From positions 1-24,277 of the forward strand of contig CANQFO010000007.1 of NCBI GenBank assembly GCA_947599755.1: a stretch of DNA of 24,277 bases, in the 5' to 3' direction. The notes beneath the pieces are model-generated. The model saw only the letters and a list, made by a program, of their open reading frames with translations. It made no database searches and was not told the origin of the DNA. A program made the translations under genes and the position numbers. This DNA comes from an uncultured Bacilli bacterium (lineage in GTDB: Bacteria > Bacillota_I > Bacilli_A > RF39 > UBA660). Shown here piece by piece: positions 6,443 through 14,611 of this stretch. Positions within the stretch are counted from its first letter, which is position 1, and every line of letters starts with the position of its first letter.

Positions 6443-7297
6443 GTGAAAAAGAAAATAATAGAAAATATTCCACTAATAATTTTTACAGGATTATTTATCA
6501 TAGGATTAGCAATCATGTTTTATCCGACAATTAGTAGTTACCAAAATCAACAAAAATATAATCAAATGATTACAAATTATGATGAATTGGCCCAACAAGA
6601 TAGTAAGGATAAAATTTTACAAGAAGCAAAAAAGTATAATCAAAAGCTTACCAAAAATAGTATAGAAGATGCATTTTTAGATCCAAAAGAAGAAAATTCA
6701 AATCAATACTTAAGTCTTTTAAATATTGGTTATGATGGAGAAATGGGATATCTTGAAATTCCAAAAATAGGAATAAAATTACCAATTTATCATGGAACAA
6801 GTGCAGAAACATTACAAAAAGGAGTAGGTCATTTAGAAGGAAGTTCACTCCCCATAGGAGGAAAATCAACTCATTCTATTTTATCTGCACATAGAGGATT
6901 ACCAACTGCAACTTTATTTACAGATTTAGATCAATTGCAAGAAGGAGATATGTTTTATGTTAAAATATTAAATAAAACTTTAGCGTATCAAGTAGATCAA
7001 ATATTAGTAACAGAACCAACAAATACCAAAGCACTAATGATTGAAGAAGGAAAAGATTTTATCACTTTAGTAACATGTACTCCATATGCAGTAAATACCC
7101 ATAGATTATTAGTTAGAGGAACACATGTTCCATATAAAGAACAAAATATTGATCAAATGATAAAAAATGAGAAAAAAGCAAATTATTTTTCACGTACAGA
7201 TCTTTATTTATCGATAGGAATATGGATGATAGATATAATATTAGTAATAGCAATTCTCATTACAAATAAATCCTATAGAACAAAAATGAATAGGTAA
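6443..7297 (+). CDS. srtC: Class C sortase, pilus polymerase
   Basis: A 284-residue transpeptidase that joins pilins by cutting the LPXTG T-G bond. It has membrane spans at both ends (about 9-29 and 253-274), typical of class C enzymes. Visible motifs are MGYLEIPKIGIKLPIYHGT (101-119), H150 in SAHRGLP, C212 in TLVTCTPY and R221 nine residues later; the H/C/R set is complete. The lid region before the core has LDPKEEN (79-85), so the DP pair is kept but the aromatic residue usual after it is K. The start is GTG 6443 with AAGGA (6428-6432) upstream; the next Met lies inside the first membrane segment. Placed in the middle of the operon, it is the obvious enzyme for polymerising pilin 1 through LPFTG. 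Confidence 0.92.
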   Translation: MKKKIIENIPLIIFTGLFIIGLAIMFYPTISSYQNQQKYNQMITNYDELAQQDSKDKILQEAKKYNQKLTKNSIEDAFLDPKEENSNQYLSLLNIGYDGEMGYLEIPKIGIKLPIYHGTSAETLQKGVGHLEGSSLPIGGKSTHSILSAHRGLPTATLFTDLDQLQEGDMFYVKILNKTLAYQVDQILVTEPTNTKALMIEEGKDFITLVTCTPYAVNTHRLLVRGTHVPYKEQNIDQMIKNEKKANYFSRTDLYLSIGIWMIDIILVIAILITNKSYRTKMNR

Positions 7298-7317
7298 AAG
7301 GGAAGGAAAGAAAAAAA

Positions 7318-8889
7318 ATGAAAAAAAGAAAGAAAAAAGTAATAGGATGGATAATAATAATTTTTTGTCTATCAATATTTTATCTACCAATAAAAAAAGT
7401 ATCAGCTAGATTATCACTTGATCAATCACTAAAAATTACAGAAGGAAATAATATTTATCATTATGTAGAAAATAAAGGAATATTGAAAATAGAAAATACA
7501 AACCAAGCTCAAGATAGTTTTTCTGCATACAAATTATTAGACTTATACTATAGTGATACTGCCCTAAGTTACAAATATGAATTTAGTGAAGAATTTAAAA
7601 ACTTTCAGAATCAAACTGCAGTAAACGAATATAAAGAAATAACCGTAGAAAAATTCCTAGAAATGAGTAAAATTCCCGATCCAAATCAAGGAAATTCAGA
7701 AAATAAAATAATAGGAAATAAACCAAACCAAGATACAAAAATAGATAAACTGATGAATGCTTATACCAGCTATGTAAAAGAAAAGAAAATGAAAAATCCA
7801 ACCATCCAAACAGAAAACCAAGAATTAACAGTAGGAGCATATGTAATTATCCCCCAAAAAACAAATGTAGTTTATGGAACAATGATTGCTCATATCGATA
7901 TAGATCAAAATCAATCAGCAGGTCAATGTACAATAAATACTCAGTATGAAATACCATCTCTTACAAAAACAATCAATGAACAAAGTACAATCAGTGCAAA
8001 TGAAAATGAAAAAATATTAAATAAAATAGTAGTCACTCTTCCAACATATGAAAATGATATAGGAAAAACATATCAAATTATAGATACTATTTCTAATGGT
8101 TTAGAATATACAACAGAACAAAATCAAACAGAAGGAATGATTTTAAAAGAACAAAATGGAAAAACCATTGCAACAGGTTCAAAAGAACAATTCCCTGGAA
8201 ATATTTCAATCAATAAAAAAGAAGACGAAAAAGTAAAAGTTGCTCAAATTACAATGGATGAAGAAAATAGAAAAATGATCATAACAATTGATGCTTCTAT
8301 GATTACCACGAATATAATAGAAATTACATATTGGACAAAACTATCAAATATAAGAGGAGAAAATCAAATTCAAATGGCTCCTACGGGAAACCAATCTAGT
8401 GCTTATATGTCTTATATAAAGGAAGATACCAATGAAGTAGTAAATACACAGAACTCATCTTGTCAAATATTTACTTATGGAATAAAAATTATGAATACCA
8501 ATCAAACAGACCCTCTTTCCGGTGCGGAATTTACAGTGTATCAAGATCAAGAATTAAAAATACCAGTTGCTAAAGTAGAAATAGGACAAGATGGTACAGG
8601 AATATTAAAATACGTAAAAGAAGGAACATACTATATTAAACAAACAAAAGCACCAAATGGGTACCAAATTAATAAAGAACTAACATCAATAAAAGTAGGA
8701 GGAATTAGAGCAATAAGTCAAACAGATGAATATTATACAGTAAATATAAAAAATACAGTAGCAATTTCCCTACCAATAACAGGAAGTAAACAAACTTTAA
8801 TTTATACGCTAGTAGGACTAGTATTTATCATAATGGCAATTACAGCAACCATTATGTATAAAAAAAATATGGAAGGAATAAATTCCTAA
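7318..8889 (+). CDS. LPXTG pilin 3, divergent paralogue
   Basis: A 523-residue wall-sorted protein, related to pilins 1 and 2 but more diverged. A signal peptide (about 1-30) is followed by the shared N-terminal domain (about 68-190; AYKLLDLYYS near 70-79), a middle domain where the pilin-motif position reads LPTYENDIG (no YPK lysine), a C-terminal SpaA/Cna-B-type domain (about 385-480) and LPITG (485-489) with a membrane span and KK tail. Cysteines occur at 204 and 382. The E-box-like segment (YYIKQTKAPNGY, 438-449) has Q for E, although GIKIM (388-392) keeps a lysine near the usual isopeptide position. It lies 20 bases after the class C sortase and one base before the class B sortase, which suggests pairing with the latter. 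Likely an ancillary or wall-linking subunit. Confidence 0.84.
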   Translation: MKKRKKKVIGWIIIIFCLSIFYLPIKKVSARLSLDQSLKITEGNNIYHYVENKGILKIENTNQAQDSFSAYKLLDLYYSDTALSYKYEFSEEFKNFQNQTAVNEYKEITVEKFLEMSKIPDPNQGNSENKIIGNKPNQDTKIDKLMNAYTSYVKEKKMKNPTIQTENQELTVGAYVIIPQKTNVVYGTMIAHIDIDQNQSAGQCTINTQYEIPSLTKTINEQSTISANENEKILNKIVVTLPTYENDIGKTYQIIDTISNGLEYTTEQNQTEGMILKEQNGKTIATGSKEQFPGNISINKKEDEKVKVAQITMDEENRKMIITIDASMITTNIIEITYWTKLSNIRGENQIQMAPTGNQSSAYMSYIKEDTNEVVNTQNSSCQIFTYGIKIMNTNQTDPLSGAEFTVYQDQELKIPVAKVEIGQDGTGILKYVKEGTYYIKQTKAPNGYQINKELTSIKVGGIRAISQTDEYYTVNIKNTVAISLPITGSKQTLIYTLVGLVFIIMAITATIMYKKNMEGINS

Positions 8890-8890
8890 G

Positions 8891-9673
8891 ATGAAACAAA
8901 AAAAAATAATAATATTACAAGGATTACTTTGTGTATTAATATGGATAAGTATTCTATCTTTAATTAAGATTTGGATGTGGTATATAGATAACCAAAAAAC
9001 AAATCAAACCATCAAAAATTTACAAAACACAATTAACATCAGAAAAGAAATAGATCAAACAGAAATGAATTTAGATAGCAAGTATAAGGAAGCAGAATTT
9101 ATCAGTGTAGATTTTACAGATTTACAAAAAAATAATAATGAAGTAACAGGATGGATTGAAGTCCCCGGAACAAATATTAACTATCCGTTTGTTCAACATG
9201 AAGACAATTCCTATTATTTAACGCATTCACTAGACAGGAGTAAAAATGATGCTGGATGGCTATTTCTAGATTATCGAAACAATCCAAATTTTCAAGATAA
9301 AAATATGATCATTTATGCCCATGGTAGAGTAGACGGAACTATGTTAGGAAGCTTAAAAAACACTTTAGAAGAATCATGGATACAAAATGAACAAAACCAC
9401 ATAGTAAAAATTTCAACACCAAATAATAATTATATTTATGAAATATTTAGTATTTATCACATAAAAACAACAAATGACTATTTAAAAATAAAATTCAATC
9501 AAGAGAAAGATTTTGAAAATTGGTTAACAACTATAATGAAAAGAACAGTAAATGATTTTAAAACTAAGTTAACCAAAAAAGATAAGATATTAACTTTATC
9601 AACGTGCTATAATAGTAGAGAAAAAATGGTTCTTCATGCAAAATTGATTAAACAAATGAAAAGAATATCATAA
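8891..9673 (+). CDS. Class B sortase
   Basis: A 260-residue sortase with one N-terminal membrane span (about 6-29). The class B core begins GWIEVPGTNINYP (87-99), then VQHEDNSYYL (101-110) and a long insert before the C-terminal strand pair. Catalytic H144 lies in MIIYAHG and C239 in TLSTC. The residue aligned with the catalytic arginine, just before the (M)VLHAKL strand, is K245 in REKMVLHAKL; R243 is two residues earlier, so the arginine function may have moved or changed. Class B-type enzymes either anchor haem proteins or, in streptococcal FCT-type loci, assemble pili. No haem-uptake gene is present, so pilus assembly or wall anchoring is inferred. Last gene of the operon. Confidence 0.88.
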   Translation: MKQKKIIILQGLLCVLIWISILSLIKIWMWYIDNQKTNQTIKNLQNTINIRKEIDQTEMNLDSKYKEAEFISVDFTDLQKNNNEVTGWIEVPGTNINYPFVQHEDNSYYLTHSLDRSKNDAGWLFLDYRNNPNFQDKNMIIYAHGRVDGTMLGSLKNTLEESWIQNEQNHIVKISTPNNNYIYEIFSIYHIKTTNDYLKIKFNQEKDFENWLTTIMKRTVNDFKTKLTKKDKILTLSTCYNSREKMVLHAKLIKQMKRIS

Positions 9674-9702
9674 AAAACATAATAAATTAGGATATAATGA
9701 AA

Positions 9703-9719
9703 TGTCCATTTTATGGACA
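9703..9719. promoter_or_regulatory. Short GC-containing hairpin after the pilus operon
   Basis: TGTCCAT (9703-9709) and ATGGACA (9713-9719) form a perfect 7-base hairpin with a three-base loop, directly after a TATAAT-like hexamer (9693-9698). It precedes the true terminator and may act as an operator or a 3'-end structure. Confidence 0.35.
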
Positions 9720-9732
9720 AATAACTTTTAAC

Positions 9733-9767
9733 AAAAATGAATTTGTTTGAGATAAATTCATTTTTTT
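9733..9767 (+). terminator. Intrinsic terminator of the pilus operon
   Basis: AAAAATGAATTT (9733-9744) pairs perfectly over 12 bases with AAATTCATTTTT (9754-9765) around a nine-base loop, and the T-run continues to 9767. It lies 60 bases after the class B sortase stop. Confidence 0.8.
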
Positions 9768-9799
9768 AATACAAAGAAAAGTTAAACAAAAAAATAAGG

Positions 9800-9828
9800 T
9801 TGTCTTACACCAAATAATAAGATATAAT
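9800..9828 (+). promoter_or_regulatory. Promoter of trigger factor, overlapped by an inverted-repeat arm
   Basis: TTGTCT (9800-9805), 17 bases and TATAAT (9823-9828) predict initiation near 9835. GTCTTAC (9802-9808), overlapping the -35 box, is mirrored by GTAAGAC at 9900-9906. Because the left arm is upstream of the start site, it would act as DNA (an operator pair), not as an RNA hairpin. Confidence 0.6.
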
Positions 9829-9834
9829 ATAAAG

Positions 9835-10052
9835 CAATGGAGGATAGTCTGAAAAGAAAAATTAAATAGATAAATGATTGGCATTCTAATGAATTAGATG
9901 TAAGACCAAGAGATAATAATGGTTTAAGTGATTGATTGAAATTATTTTTAGTGTATTTAATTCTATCTTCAAGTAGAATAAATAGAAAATAAATTTAGTT
10001 TAAATTTTCATGACATATGCCTTAAAACGAAGTGAAAGGAATGAAAGTGAAT
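9835..10052 (+). other. Long untranslated leader of trigger factor, no gene seen
   Basis: About 218 bases separate the predicted start site from the tig start codon. I find no convincing ORF (only 8-10 codon runs without a usable ribosome site) and no riboswitch family I recognise. Weak AT hairpins occur at 9960-9979 (ATTCTA/TAGAAT) and 9991-10007 (AAATTTA/TAAATTT). A GGAGG at 9839-9843 is not followed by a start codon at useful distance. Confidence 0.4.
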
Positions 10053-11363
10053 ATGGCAAAACAAGAAAAAATTGTAGAAAAAAAAGAAGAAGAAAAAAAG
10101 AAAAATACCAAGAAAAACATCCATGAAGTAGTAATTAAAATTGATGGAGATACTTGGAAAAAAGCCTTAGATAAATCATTTGAGGAAAAACAAAAAACAG
10201 TAAAAGTAGATGGATTTCGCAAAGGAAAAGTACCAAGAGATATCTATGAAAAAAGATTTGGAAAAGAATCACTTTTTATTGATGCAGCAGATAAAGTATT
10301 ACAAGATGCATATCAAAAAGCAATGGAAGAAACAAAATTAATACCAGTAGTACAACCTACAGTAGATTTAAAAAGTCTAAATGAAGAAGGAGTAGAATTT
10401 ACTTTTAAAATTATTACTAAACCAGAAGTAAAAGTAAATCAATACAAAGCATTAAAGATCAAAAAAGAAAAAGTAGAAGTAACAGAAGAAGAAATTAATC
10501 ATGAATTAAATCATTTATTAGATAGATATACAGAAATGGTAACCAAAGAAAATGGCAAAGTAGAAAATAAAGACATTGCAATAATTGATTTTGAAGGATT
10601 CAAAGATAAAGTAGCATTCGATGGAGGAAAAGGAGAAAACTATTCTTTAGAAATTGGTTCCAATACATTTATTCCAGGTTTTGAAGAACAATTAATTGGA
10701 ATGAAAGTAGGAGAAGAAAAAGAACTAAATTTAACTTTTCCAGAAGATTACGGAGTAAAAGATTTAGCAGGACAAGATGTAATGTTTAAAGTAAAAGTAA
10801 ATGAAATTAAACAAAAACAAGCTAGAAAAATGGATGAAGAATTCTTTGAAGATCTAGGAATGGAAGGAATTGATTCAGAAGAAAAATTAAAAGAAGAAAT
10901 CAAAAAGTCCATCGAAGCAGAAAAAGATATGGAAGCTGAAAACAAATATATTGATAATATGTTAGAAGAAATATCAAAACATGTAGAAGTAGATATTCCA
11001 GAAGAAATGGTAGAAGAAGAAGTAAAAAGATTAATGGAAAACTTTGAAAAACATATGTTAATGCAAGGAATTTCCCTAGATTTATATTATCAATATACAA
11101 ATTCAACAGAAACAGATTTAAAAAATCATCTAGAAAAAGAAGCATATTCAAATGTATTGTATCGCTTAATGTTAGAAGAAATTATGAATTTGGAAAAAAT
11201 TGAAGTATCAATGGAAGAAACCGAAAAAGAAGTCGAAAAATTAGCTGAAAAATACCAAATGGAAAAAGAAGAATTCTTAAAACAATTTGGTGGAATAGAA
11301 ATGGTTCAATACGATTTAGAAATGCATAAAACAATGGATCGATTAAAAGAATTTAATCAATAA
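10053..11363 (+). CDS. tig: Trigger factor, ribosome-associated chaperone
   Basis: A 436-residue chaperone that binds the ribosome exit tunnel and folds nascent chains. The ribosome-binding domain ends with the signature GFRKGKVP (about 54-61). The FKBP-type prolyl isomerase domain spans about 150-250 and contains IIDFEGFKD, SNTFIPGFEEQLIGMK and the FPEDYG strand. The Glu/Lys-rich helical arms and chaperone core run to the C-terminus. Length is usual for the family. A short Lys/Glu-rich extension precedes the normal beginning. The start is not certain: ATG 10053, GTG 10047, ATG 10041 and GTG 10032 are all in frame after AAAGGA (10035-10040). GTG 10047 has the best spacing; ATG 10053 gives the usual MAK opening. 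Single-gene unit closed by a strong terminator, directly before lon. Confidence 0.95.
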   Translation: MAKQEKIVEKKEEEKKKNTKKNIHEVVIKIDGDTWKKALDKSFEEKQKTVKVDGFRKGKVPRDIYEKRFGKESLFIDAADKVLQDAYQKAMEETKLIPVVQPTVDLKSLNEEGVEFTFKIITKPEVKVNQYKALKIKKEKVEVTEEEINHELNHLLDRYTEMVTKENGKVENKDIAIIDFEGFKDKVAFDGGKGENYSLEIGSNTFIPGFEEQLIGMKVGEEKELNLTFPEDYGVKDLAGQDVMFKVKVNEIKQKQARKMDEEFFEDLGMEGIDSEEKLKEEIKKSIEAEKDMEAENKYIDNMLEEISKHVEVDIPEEMVEEEVKRLMENFEKHMLMQGISLDLYYQYTNSTETDLKNHLEKEAYSNVLYRLMLEEIMNLEKIEVSMEETEKEVEKLAEKYQMEKEEFLKQFGGIEMVQYDLEMHKTMDRLKEFNQ

Positions 11364-11390
11364 AATTAGCATAAATCATGCTAATTTTTT
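11362..11390 (+). terminator. Intrinsic terminator of tig
   Basis: AAAATTAGCAT (11362-11372) pairs over 11 bases with ATGCTAATTTT (11378-11388) around AAATC, and the T-run ends at 11390. The stem begins within the stop codon. Confidence 0.85.
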
Positions 11391-11491
11391 ATGCAAAAAA
11401 ACTTGATCAATTTCCTCCATAAAAAAGAAAAAATGAAGAAGAAACAGGACAAATTTTATCTGGAAAAATTTAGGAAATTTTAAGGAATAGA

Positions 11492-11519
11492 TTGAAAAAA
11501 ATTTTATTTCAGATATAAT
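11492..11519 (+). promoter_or_regulatory. Promoter of lon
   Basis: TTGAAA (11492-11497), a 16-base spacer and TATAAT (11514-11519) predict a start near 11526, 27 bases before the lon start. I see no CtsR or CIRCE operator in the 160-base gap, so heat-shock control by those regulators is not evident. Confidence 0.6.
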
Positions 11520-11552
11520 AGAAATCATTACAAGTATTTGGAGGGATTATTG

Positions 11553-13874
11553 ATGACGAAGAAAAAAATATCAGTTTTAATTATCAATGATATGGTAATA
11601 TTTCCAAATAATGAAGTAAGAATAGAATATGATAATACATATGATAGAGAAATGATAAAATTAATAGAAGATCTAGAAGAAGATAATCTTTTATTATTAG
11701 TAAACCCAATTGACGAAGAAGAAAAAGTAGAATTAACTTCCTTACCAAATTATGGAATTTTAGGAAGATTAAAATTAAAAATGGCAATTCCAAATGGAAA
11801 AACAAGAGTAGTAATTGAAGGAGAAAAAAGAGTAGAAATTACAAATTACACTCAAGAAGATACAATTTATAAAGCAAATTATAAAGAAATAGAAGTTCCA
11901 AATACCGATCAAGATAAAAAATATTTTGAATTACTAACAAAAGCAATAAAACGTTATATCGATAAAGTTCCCTACATGGGAAATGCCATGATGACCCAAT
12001 TAGCAGGGATAGATAATTTAAGTGATTTATGTGATTTAATTGGTAGTTTTTTATCCATTGAACCAACTAGAAAAAAGAAATATATCACAGAAATAAACCC
12101 GATCAAGAGAACAAAATTACTAATAGAAGACATGAGTGAAGATCTAAAATTAATTGAATTAGAACAAAAAATAGAAGAAAAAGTAGAAAAACAAATTAAT
12201 GAAACCCAAAAAGAATATTTTTTACGAGAAAAAATTAAAATAATGCAACAAGAATTAGGAGAAACAAAAAGAAAAGATGATGAAATTACCAATTGGAAAA
12301 AACGTTGCCAGAAATTAAAATGTAGTCAAAAAGTAAAAGAAAAAATCAAAAGAGAAATTTCCCGTTACGAAGAAACTAGTATCAATTCTCCCGAATTGGG
12401 AATGATTTCAAATTATCTAGATTGGATGTTGAATCTACCTTGGAATCGTATGACAAAAGATAATAGTAATCTAGTAAGTGTAAAAAAAATATTAGATACC
12501 TCTCACTATGGATTAGAAGAAGTAAAAACAAGAATTTTAGAATATTTAGCAGTAAAACAAAATACCAATAGTTTACGTAGCCCAATTCTATGTTTAGTAG
12601 GACCACCAGGAGTAGGAAAAACATCACTTGCTTTAAGTATTGCAAAAAGTTTAGGAAGAAAAGTCGCCAAAATTAGTGTTGGAGGAATCAATGATGAAGC
12701 AGAAATCATTGGCCACCGTAGGACTTATATTGGAGCAAATCCAGGAAGAATTATTCAAGGAATTCGCAAAGCTAATTCCTCAAACCCTGTATTTATTATC
12801 GACGAAATTGATAAAATGACAAAAGATATAAAAGGAGATCCCGCAAGCAGCTTATTAGAAGTATTAGATCCAGAACAAAATAATAAATTTTCTGATCACT
12901 ATATAGAAGAAGAATTCGATTTATCCAATGTCTTATTTATTGCAACCGCAAACTATATTGAGCAAATTCCTTACGAATTAAGAGATCGCCTAGAAATTAT
13001 TACCTTATCAAGTTATACAGAATATGAAAAATTAGATATTGCGAAAAATCATTTAATTCCAAAAACATTAGAAGAACATGGATTAACTCCTCTCCAAGTT
13101 CAATTAGATGATGAAGCAATAATGATGATAATTAGAAATTATACAAAAGAAGCAGGAGTAAGAGAATTAGAAAGAACAATAGCAACTTTATTTAGAAAAA
13201 TTGTAAAAAAAATTCTTTTAGAAAAAGATATGTCATTTTATCACATTAATACAAAAATGATTGAAAAATTATTAGGAAAAAAGAAATATTTTTATCTAAA
13301 AACGCCAAAGAAAAATGAAATAGGAGTAGTAAATGGAATGGCCTATACTATCTTTGGAGGAGATATACTTCCCATAGAAGCAACGTTATTTAAAGGAAAA
13401 GGAGAACTAATTTTAACTGGATCACTAGGAGAAGTAATGCAAGAATCTTGTCATATTGCCCTAAGTTATATTAAAGCAAACATGAAAGAATTTGGAATTA
13501 GTAGCAAACAATTAACAGAAAATGATATTCACATTCATTTTCCAGAAGGAGCAGTAAATAAAGATGGACCATCAGCAGGAATAACAATTACTACAACTCT
13601 AATTAGTCTATTAACCCAAAAAGCAGTAGATAATAAAGTAGCCATGACAGGAGAAATTACCTTACGTGGTAGAGTATTAGCTATTGGTGGCCTAAAAGAA
13701 AAAGTAATTGGTGCTCATCGAGCAGGAATAAAAAAAATCATTTTACCATTAGAAAATGAAAAAGATTTGGATGAAATTCCAAAAGATATCAAAAAAGAAA
13801 TTCAATTTATTTTTGTTACAAATTATAGTGAAATATTTAAAAAACTATTTAAAGGAGTTTTAAAAATTGGATAA
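11553..13874 (+). CDS. lon: ATP-dependent protease LonA
   Basis: A 773-residue cytoplasmic AAA+ protease (B. subtilis LonA is 774). An N-terminal substrate-recognition domain (about 1-200) and coiled linker precede the ATPase with Walker A GPPGVGKTS (about 350-358) and Walker B VFIIDEIDK. The C-terminal protease has the Ser-Lys dyad: S674 in DGPSAG and K717 in EKVIGAHRAG, 43 residues apart as in E. coli Lon. The start is ATG 11553, seven bases after GGAGGG (11540-11545); an in-frame TTG at 11538 overlaps the ribosome site and is unlikely. No membrane segment is present, so this is LonA rather than the LonB type. Its 3' end overlaps the next gene by eight bases. Confidence 0.97.
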   Translation: MTKKKISVLIINDMVIFPNNEVRIEYDNTYDREMIKLIEDLEEDNLLLLVNPIDEEEKVELTSLPNYGILGRLKLKMAIPNGKTRVVIEGEKRVEITNYTQEDTIYKANYKEIEVPNTDQDKKYFELLTKAIKRYIDKVPYMGNAMMTQLAGIDNLSDLCDLIGSFLSIEPTRKKKYITEINPIKRTKLLIEDMSEDLKLIELEQKIEEKVEKQINETQKEYFLREKIKIMQQELGETKRKDDEITNWKKRCQKLKCSQKVKEKIKREISRYEETSINSPELGMISNYLDWMLNLPWNRMTKDNSNLVSVKKILDTSHYGLEEVKTRILEYLAVKQNTNSLRSPILCLVGPPGVGKTSLALSIAKSLGRKVAKISVGGINDEAEIIGHRRTYIGANPGRIIQGIRKANSSNPVFIIDEIDKMTKDIKGDPASSLLEVLDPEQNNKFSDHYIEEEFDLSNVLFIATANYIEQIPYELRDRLEIITLSSYTEYEKLDIAKNHLIPKTLEEHGLTPLQVQLDDEAIMMIIRNYTKEAGVRELERTIATLFRKIVKKILLEKDMSFYHINTKMIEKLLGKKKYFYLKTPKKNEIGVVNGMAYTIFGGDILPIEATLFKGKGELILTGSLGEVMQESCHIALSYIKANMKEFGISSKQLTENDIHIHFPEGAVNKDGPSAGITITTTLISLLTQKAVDNKVAMTGEITLRGRVLAIGGLKEKVIGAHRAGIKKIILPLENEKDLDEIPKDIKKEIQFIFVTNYSEIFKKLFKGVLKIG

Positions 13875-14520
13875 AAACGTAAGAGAATGGAAAAAAATTA
13901 TTACTTTAAAAGATGAATTAATTACAGTAAAAAGTGATCTTTTATTAAAAAAATACCATGATAAAGATTATTTACTAGAATTTTTAGATAGTGTAAATTT
14001 ATTATGTGAAAAAGAAAGTCCTTTTTTACATACTTGTACTAGTTTTATAGAAATTATTGAAATGATTATGAATGATAAAAGAGATGAACAAACTCAAAAA
14101 GAAACAAGAAAAGCAAGAAATCAAGTGTTAACTAAGTTAAATATAGAAAAGAGTTATTCCCCAGAAGAGCAGGAATTAATAATTAAAAATTATGTTATTT
14201 CTCAAAATGCAATGAGAAGATTAATCTTTGATGATATGAAACAATTTTTGGGAGCAATGTCTTATGATAAAGAAATACTAGAAAGATTAATGAATGGGAC
14301 AATTCATGAATTCCCTTATCATGATTTATTTTTATCCGCAACTAATTATTTTCTTGAAATCATTCCAGAAATTTATCAAGAAGAACCTATCTATCAACAA
14401 ACCATCGATCAATTTAATAAAATTAAAAACTTACCATATTTAAAAAATAGATATTTAAAAAAATATATGAAAACAACAAAAGTGATTTTAGATTTTAAAC
14501 AAGCAGAAAAAAATAATTAA
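13867..14520 (+). CDS. Unrecognised helical protein coupled to lon
   Basis: A 217-residue protein of no family I recognise. The start is the TTG at 13867, nine bases after AGGAG (13853-13857); it overlaps the lon stop by eight bases, so translation is probably coupled. The sequence is charged, with predicted amphipathic helices throughout, no signal peptide, no membrane span and no metal or nucleotide motif. Cysteines are few (LLCEKE near 40, HTCTS near 56). A run of K/R/E (about 70-90) may be a coiled segment. An adaptor or regulator of Lon, or a unit merely co-transcribed with it, are both possible; only context supports either. Confidence 0.75.
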   Translation: MDKNVREWKKIITLKDELITVKSDLLLKKYHDKDYLLEFLDSVNLLCEKESPFLHTCTSFIEIIEMIMNDKRDEQTQKETRKARNQVLTKLNIEKSYSPEEQELIIKNYVISQNAMRRLIFDDMKQFLGAMSYDKEILERLMNGTIHEFPYHDLFLSATNYFLEIIPEIYQEEPIYQQTIDQFNKIKNLPYLKNRYLKKYMKTTKVILDFKQAEKNN

Positions 14521-14558
14521 AAGAAAACAACAAAAGAAGTTATAATGAATAATCAAGG

Positions 14559-14587
14559 AAAAAGGAGAATAAACATTCTTCTTTTTT
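14559..14587 (+). terminator. Intrinsic terminator of the lon operon
   Basis: AAAAAGGAGAAT (14559-14570) pairs with ATTCTTCTTTTT (14575-14586) through one G-T wobble around AAAC, and T continues to 14587. It separates the lon unit from the spore-coat genes, which then need their own promoter close to 14588-14600. Confidence 0.7.
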
Positions 14588-14611
14588 CATACGATAAATT
14601 AGGAGGTAAAC

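Noticed and set aside
934..9673. Pilus locus as a recently acquired mobile island
   Set aside because: Base composition and codon style match the neighbours by eye, and no integrase, transposase or attachment repeat is visible, although the left side is cut off.
14568..14595. Sigma-E-type promoter for the spoVID-like gene (ATA, then CATACGAT at 14588-14595)
   Set aside because: Tempting for a spore-coat gene, but initiation would fall on the ribosome site at 14601-14606 and the -35 half overlaps the terminator hairpin; not strong enough to list.
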